Source: Primula veris (taxonomy: Eukaryota > Streptophyta > Magnoliopsida > Ericales > Primulaceae). From it: a stretch of 64,000 nt of DNA. The translations under genes were made by a program, and so were the position numbers. Positions 59,341 to 64,000 of the stretch are shown here, piece after piece (the first letter of the stretch is position 1; each line of letters opens with the position of its first letter). The notes under the pieces are model-generated. The model was given only the letters and a program-made list of their open reading frames with translations. It had not been told where the DNA came from and did not search any database. The stretch spans positions 31,534,967 to 31,598,966 of the forward strand of contig OY821744.1 of the NCBI GenBank assembly GCA_963682055.1, given 5' to 3'.

Positions 59341-61139
59341 ATTTACGGAAATGAAACCAAATCAATTTATAATTAAACGGTTGAATTGTTAAGACTAGAT
59401 TAATTAAGTATATATATATAGATCAAAACTCAACTAATATTCCAATCATTCACAGTTTAGTTATAATTCAAATTAGAGGTGGAAAAAAAAAACGTAAATT
59501 CAAGACATAACTCAATCTTTATGGACTGAAATCAGATGTGGGAAAAAAAACGTAAATTCAAGTTCTAACTCAACCCTTATGGATTGTGACAGGTGAAGTG
59601 TCAGAAAAAATCAATCCGTTCCATTTCAATCTACTATATATTTTACGGGTTGGGTTAGAGTTGTGTTAGTGTTGAAATTTTCAAACCGCGTGTTAATACT
59701 CACCAACCATTTTCAACCCGTTGTAACCAGTAATATATATATAATTATAAATGTATATTTATTTATACGTTGTGTGTATTTCAAGATATCAACATTCCAT
59801 TCTTGTTATATTTTAGTTTTATTATTTGTTCGCGAATGTTTAAAATATATTTTGATTTATTTTAATTTATATTTCTCTTTAAAAAAGTTTAATTTATTTT
59901 AAAATTTAGTTTAATTATGCAAACTATAAAAAATAAATGACCAAAATAAAAATTTAAGAATCAATCACAACACAACATGCCCCAACCCGCAATTTATTTT
60001 ACAGGTTGGGTTGAATTGAGTTGGAGTTTTAATTATAATGGATTTGGTTGGATTAGATTAACATTTAAATTTTATCAAACCGGCCCACAATTTATTTTAC
60101 AGGTTAAGTTAGTATTAACCTCAATCCGTCTCGTACCCACCTTTAATTCAAATGTCAAACAGTAAATTGGAACTAAAATTTCAAGTTATTTTTGCCCTCC
60201 AAATTATTTTTAGGGTAGCCCACTCAATATTTTTGAATACCATTTGATCAAAATCAATCAAATTTAATATAAAAAAATATTTTTAAATTCAAAAAAACAT
60301 TAAAAAAATAAAGAAAATAATAAATCCAAGGTTGTGTCAAAACATATTAAAAAATAATATTTTTTTTCCAGCACACAGTGTTTTTTCGGTATGATTGATA
60401 AATTTGATTTTTAATTTTTAAAGTTATCATACTCCTTTATGGCCGGTCAAAATTTTTAATGAAAATTTTCATTCTCACAATTTTGATACAAGTTATTGGG
60501 ATATCAAAATTACACGTAATTTCGTATTTGGGACCATGTATTAGTTTATAAGCTAGTATTGTAAAAAAAGTAAATCCAATTAAACAAATCAAAAGGTATG
60601 CAAACAAGGCTAGTATCAACTACTTTTGAAAAATAAATTGAAGTGCTGCACCAAAACCAAAGAAGCATAGTTCTAAGCTAATAAACAAATCAAAAGAAGG
60701 TGAACCTGGTCCCCTCGGACTTCACCCTGGTTAAACACAAAGAAACGTTAAATTCAGATTATGAATAAAGGTACAAAGTTTAGTTCCCGAAAGAACTACA
60801 ATCACATGAGAAGAGAATATTCAGCTTTTCTAGTTGCTACCAATGCAGAGAAGCTTTTAAACAAAAAGACAAACAAGGTGTCCTTACATGAAGAATTGTC
60901 AAATCAATGATCATCAACAGGCTTTATACATATTGCAACTTTTAAGGCAAAATTCAAAATTAATTTTGAGTTCCAGAAAAATTTATGTCTGGGTGTTGCA
61001 GGTCTCTTTTTCTACAATCATGCCTTTCTTATTTTACTTTGAACCGCTAGAGTTTTATGTCTGGGTCACTCTTTTGGACCGGTAAAAAATTAGCTTATTT
61101 ATATCAACATATAAATTGTTAAACTAACATCTGCAACAG
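59341..61139. other. AT-rich DNA with transposon debris
   Basis: A roughly 68-bp unit 'AAAAAACGTAAATTCAAG' + 'ACTCAA(T/C)C' is tandemly repeated at about 59485 and 59553. 'CAATTTATTTTACAGGTT' recurs at about 59990 and 60090 with 'CCCAACCCGC'/'GGGTTGGGTT' text, resembling hAT MITE ends. No gene is recognised. Confidence 0.4.
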
Positions 61140-61331
61140 GGAATGCAGGGTGGGATGAGCCAGATGATTCACCAAATGCAACAAAGACATTTCATTGGTA
61201 TGAACCAACCCCATCCAGTATCAGCACCTCCAAATGGAATGCAGAATATGCAAATGTATCCTTCTGGTGGTGTATTTAACCGCCGTCAACGTGGGTCTAT
61301 GCCACCAATGCCTGGGTTTAACCCTTTCCAG
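61140..61331 (+). pseudogene. Met/Gln/Pro-rich exon, orphan
   Basis: 64 codons, exactly in frame, with acceptor 'ATCTGCAACAG' and donor 'CCAG|GTTAGA'. The sequence is rich in M, Q, P, G and N (SQMIHQMQQRHFIGMNQPHP, YPSGGVFNRRQRGSMPPMPG), like the low-complexity tails of plant nuclear or RNA-associated proteins. I do not recognise the gene and see no neighbouring exons, so it is probably an orphan exon from a duplicated gene. A shorter copy is at 22425. Confidence 0.55.
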
Positions 61332-61452
61332 GTTAGAAAATAGCATTCCACTTTCACATATGCACACTTCCGAATACGTTTTCCTTCTAGATATCAAGAT
61401 ATGAACATTATCAGTATCTAGCTAGAAAAAAAATCATGTTGCAAGTGCTGAA

Positions 61453-61785
61453 CTTACATACACGGGTTCTGCAATACCCGTTATGAAATGGCTTCTCCAA
61501 TGTAAAATTCTCAGGTATTTGGGTTGGAAACACTCCACAGTAGGGGCCTTTTTATATTTTCTGTCAATCGTCCAAACCTATTTATATTGTTTTCATCCTT
61601 AACCATTAGAATCTCAACAATAAGTTTGTTGAGTTCAAGTGTTGTCTTCATTTTCCTCAAACAACCTCCATTGTGTTATCTAGTAAGGGACTTTGATTTG
61701 CTTATTAACAAAAGGCTTGTTGACAAGATGCTTATCAACAAGATGATTTGACTGACGTGACCCAATGATACATGCTTATTAATTA
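61453..61785 (+). repeat. Copy of the 22.68-22.99 kb block, opposite orientation
   Basis: From 'ACACGGGTTCTGCAATACCC' to 'GACGTGACCCAATGATACAT', highly similar to the reverse complement of 22680-22990. Here it directly follows the intron side of the orphan exon. Confidence 0.8.
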
Positions 61786-61811
61786 CAATTTTACGATTAA
61801 TTAGCTATTTC

Positions 61812-62142
61812 TAGGGATGGGAATTTCCGGTTTCAATCCGATACGATACAAAGTTACATTTTTATCCATTTGACCTGTTTTTAAAATATATTTTTTCCTT
61901 TTAAAAAATAAATCTCATAAATGTCAAAATTTTCAAATAAAATTTGTTAGTTAGATTAAAAAATCATTTGATTTAGAACTATAATATAAAAATAATATAA
62001 AAGAGAGTTTAATGTATATGAGAAAGATGAGAGAGAGTATTAAGTTGCATTTTAACCATTTAAACTCGACCCGAATAGAATTGCACTTTTACCGACCCAC
62101 AACGAGTCGGATCGGTTAAAACCCGTGAAATTAGCATCCTTA
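61812..62142. mobile_element. Second copy of the hAT-type MITE, decayed
   Basis: 331 bp, TAGGGATGGGAATTTCC to CGTGAAATTAGCATCCTTA. The interior matches 5482-5830 closely ('AAATCTCATAAATGTCAAA', 'TCATTTGATTTAGAACTATA', 'GACCCGAATAGAATTGCAC'). The flanking 8-mers GCTATTTC and GATCGAGC do not match, so this copy is older or rearranged. Confidence 0.8.
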
Positions 62143-62374
62143 GATCGAGCAATTGACTATCAAACATATTTTCTTTGCACATGGTTCTATAGCAACACAA
62201 GTCTTAAAGATAATTTTAGACGCAGTCATGGAATCATACTATATATTATCACCACAACAAATATAGACATGTATCTACAATATTTATAGAAAAACTCAAG
62301 TCTGGTACTTTTTTAGTCCCCAAGTTACGCCCTTCTCTTGAAAAGATGGTTCGTTATATGGGTGTTATGATTGA

Positions 62375-63060
62375 ACTTATTTTCAGAATTTTTAGCATAC
62401 CAACCTCCTAACGAAATTAACCAACATTTTTATATGGGTGTGTAGTGTTGTTTAACAATTTATACTTTTATCTCATTCTAATTTTATACTATGTATTAAA
62501 ACAAATAGGAATACTTTATATTCTAGTTCAGCTACTAGAAACAAATTCTCAAAATGAAAAAAAGGTAAGAAGCTACCCCTCACATTTTTTTAAGATGCAT
62601 GGTGGTGAAAATTTTCAGACAAACGGAAAGAATTTTATTTTTTCCAGTCTTATCCCCGTTAATTAAAACAATAACAATAAGGTAAAATCATAATAATTAA
62701 ACATTACACTATTCAAGTTCTCAAAGTAAAAAGTAAAAACCACAATTCACAGGATTGATAATGCAAAGGCATGAAGACGCACGGAAAAAAGAACAGAAAC
62801 ATTAAAGACACCAAAAAATGTTAAAAACTAAAATGAAAATATGAAATTTATTAGAGAACCAAGAAATGTTACTATACCAGATCTTATCAAATTGAATGAA
62901 AACAAAAATGTTCATAAATACATTTTGCCTTGTTATTGGTGTGTACCCTTGTATGTTACCGGTACATTTTGTCTATACCTGTGGCATGTCTCAAAAAAAA
63001 CAAGAACACTAACAGAAATAAAGAACACAGACAAAACAAAAAACAAAAAACCAAGAACCA
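62375..63060. repeat. Composite duplicate of 16.58-16.63 and 19.36-19.80 kb
   Basis: 62384-62435 ('TTTTTAGCATACCAACC' to 'AACCAACATTTTTATA') matches 16579-16632; 62519-62770 matches 19360-19600; 62960-63045 resembles 19725-19800. The 2.7 kb that separate these pieces in the left locus, including the MULE element, are absent here. Confidence 0.7.
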
Positions 63061-63085
63061 CGAACCAAGAACCAAGAACAGAGAC
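62918..63085. repeat. Dispersed repeat copy A ('GTTATTGGTGTGTACCC')
   Basis: 'CATTTTGCCTTGTTATTGG' + 'TGTGTACCCTTGTATG' + 'TTACCGGTACATTTTGTCTA', followed by an A-rich 'AAGAACACAGACAAAACAAA' tail. The same unit lies at 63832-63995, and a worn copy at about 19715-19810. Family unknown. Confidence 0.7.
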
Positions 63086-63640
63086 AAAATGCCTACAGTC
63101 ACGTAAAGCAATAAGAACTGAAATATTCAATCATTGAGCTGTAAGAGGTTTAACAACTACTTGTAACATACCTAAATGGACATATTTGTATTTTTCAAAA
63201 TATCTTTTCAGTTATTCTTTATGTAATAACTGAATAGTTTCCATATCCGTTTTCTATTGGGATTATTTGTTGTATAGTTTTAATGGTCATAACCATTTTA
63301 AAATCAAACATTCCTACATAATATATTTCTGAGGGTTTAACCTTATAAATGTGTCAATTTGCTAACTGTTATTCAAAGTTAGTCATTTATTAAATATCAT
63401 TATATTAGCATTCTTCCTTATTTCTCATATTTTATATAATTATAGAAACGATCGGTTTGGTTTGGTTTGAAACATGCTGAAACCGCAAACTTTGATTCAG
63501 TTTTTTATTGGTTCGGATTGATTCGATCAATTTATTCTCAATTTAACGGCGTAGTAAATAAATTAGTAAAAAGTAACTATGGTAAATAAATAAACTACTA
63601 AGCAGAAGTAATAAACAGGGGTAAAAAGGGTAAAATGGTT
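63086..63640. other. AT-rich upstream region of the right-edge gene
   Basis: No gene or repeat recognised. The end should include promoter sequence for the gene starting near 63670. Confidence 0.35.
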
Positions 63641-63641
63641 C

Positions 63642-63768
63642 TATAAATACAAAAGCTACAGAAAACCCTTCACTTCTCTTTCATTTGCGGCAGAGTTTTT
63701 TTGAGAGACTGCCTTCATTTGCTCAGCCGCACTCGCTCTCTCTCTCTCTGAAACTCTCTCTCTCTTCG
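63642..63768 (+). promoter_or_regulatory. Promoter and 5'UTR exon of a gene beyond the window
   Basis: TATA box TATAAATAC at 63642-63650; a telo-box-like AAAACCCTT at 63662-63670 near the expected start; then a CT-rich leader with GCGGCAGAG and (CT)n up to the donor 'CTTCG|GTGAGTTTCG' at 63769. This layout is common for housekeeping and ribosomal protein genes in plants. No ATG-containing coding exon lies inside the window, so the product is unknown. Confidence 0.6.
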
Positions 63769-63831
63769 GTGAGTTTCGTAGTTTCTCTCTCTACATATTA
63801 TTTATTATATTAGCATCTTTTCCAGTTTTAT

Positions 63832-63995
63832 AATACATTTTGCCTTGTTATTGGTGTGTACCCTTGTATGTTACCGGTACATTTTGTCTACACCTAGTGC
63901 TTGTCTCCAAAAATAAGAACACCAACACAAATAAAGAACACAGACTAAACAAAAAACACAAACCAAGAACAGAGACAAAACAAAAAAAAAAAAAA
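63832..63995. repeat. Dispersed repeat copy B, inside the 5'UTR intron
   Basis: Very similar to 62918-63085 over 'CATTTTGCCTTGTTATTGG' to the A-rich tail. It lies about 65 bp after the presumed 5'UTR donor at 63769, hence probably intronic. Confidence 0.7.
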
Positions 63996-64000
63996 CAATT

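Noticed and set aside
61524..61751. 75-codon frame conserved between 22.7 and 61.5 kb copies
   Set aside because: It begins with TTG in both copies, has no upstream ATG, and the conservation is explained by DNA-level duplication.

Overview
This is nuclear DNA of a flowering plant, almost certainly a eudicot. Genes have short AT-rich introns with GT/AG borders and intergenic DNA is AT-rich. The genes belong to plant families: ribosomal protein eL32 with plant exon layout, an OXI1-type AGC-VIII kinase with DFD in place of DFG, F-box/FBA proteins, U-box/ARM and CHIP ubiquitin ligases, and an ITN1-type ankyrin/PGG protein. A Ty3/gypsy element of the Tat type, a plant lineage, is also present. I could not place the species.

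Layout. 1-4.3 kb: intact RPL32 with a long repeat-bearing 5' intron-like region. 5.5 kb: hAT-type MITE with a perfect 8-bp target duplication. 6.4-9.6 kb: degenerate repeats, then a truncated U-box/ARM pseudogene. 11.7-14.1 kb: intact OXI1-like kinase on the minus strand, with a decayed extra copy of its 3' end. 14.7-20 kb: AT-rich tandem repeats, a MULE-type element, duplicated non-coding blocks. 20.6-22.3 kb: a 1.67-kb gene-derived inverted repeat. 22.4-23.4 kb: a shuffled fragment of the 61-kb locus and a perfect 201-bp tandem duplication. 25.3-29 kb: ITN1-like ankyrin/TM pseudogene. 31.1-36.1 kb: two very similar F-box copies with LTR-derived sequence between and inside them. 37.4-38.4 kb: second copy of the 14.7-16.6 kb repeat block. 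38.7-42.4 kb: CHIP co-chaperone ubiquitin ligase gene, broken at both ends. 42.8-43.6 kb: acyl-CoA thioesterase (ACOT9-like) exon fragments. 43.7 and 47.5 kb: hAT-type and MULE-type elements. 48.3-59.3 kb: one complete Tat-type LTR retrotransposon with 693-bp LTRs and 5-bp target duplication. 59.3-64 kb: transposon debris, one Met/Gln-rich exon, another MITE copy, and at the right edge a promoter with a CT-rich 5'UTR exon whose gene lies outside.

Only RPL32, the kinase and perhaps F-box copy 1 look able to make full products. The rest is decaying gene copies and mobile DNA. The most striking structures are the spliced antisense gene with its own TATA box inside the Tat element, convergent with gag-pol and separated from it by a 76-bp tandem array, and the 0.8-kb-arm gene-derived hairpin at 20.7-22.3 kb.
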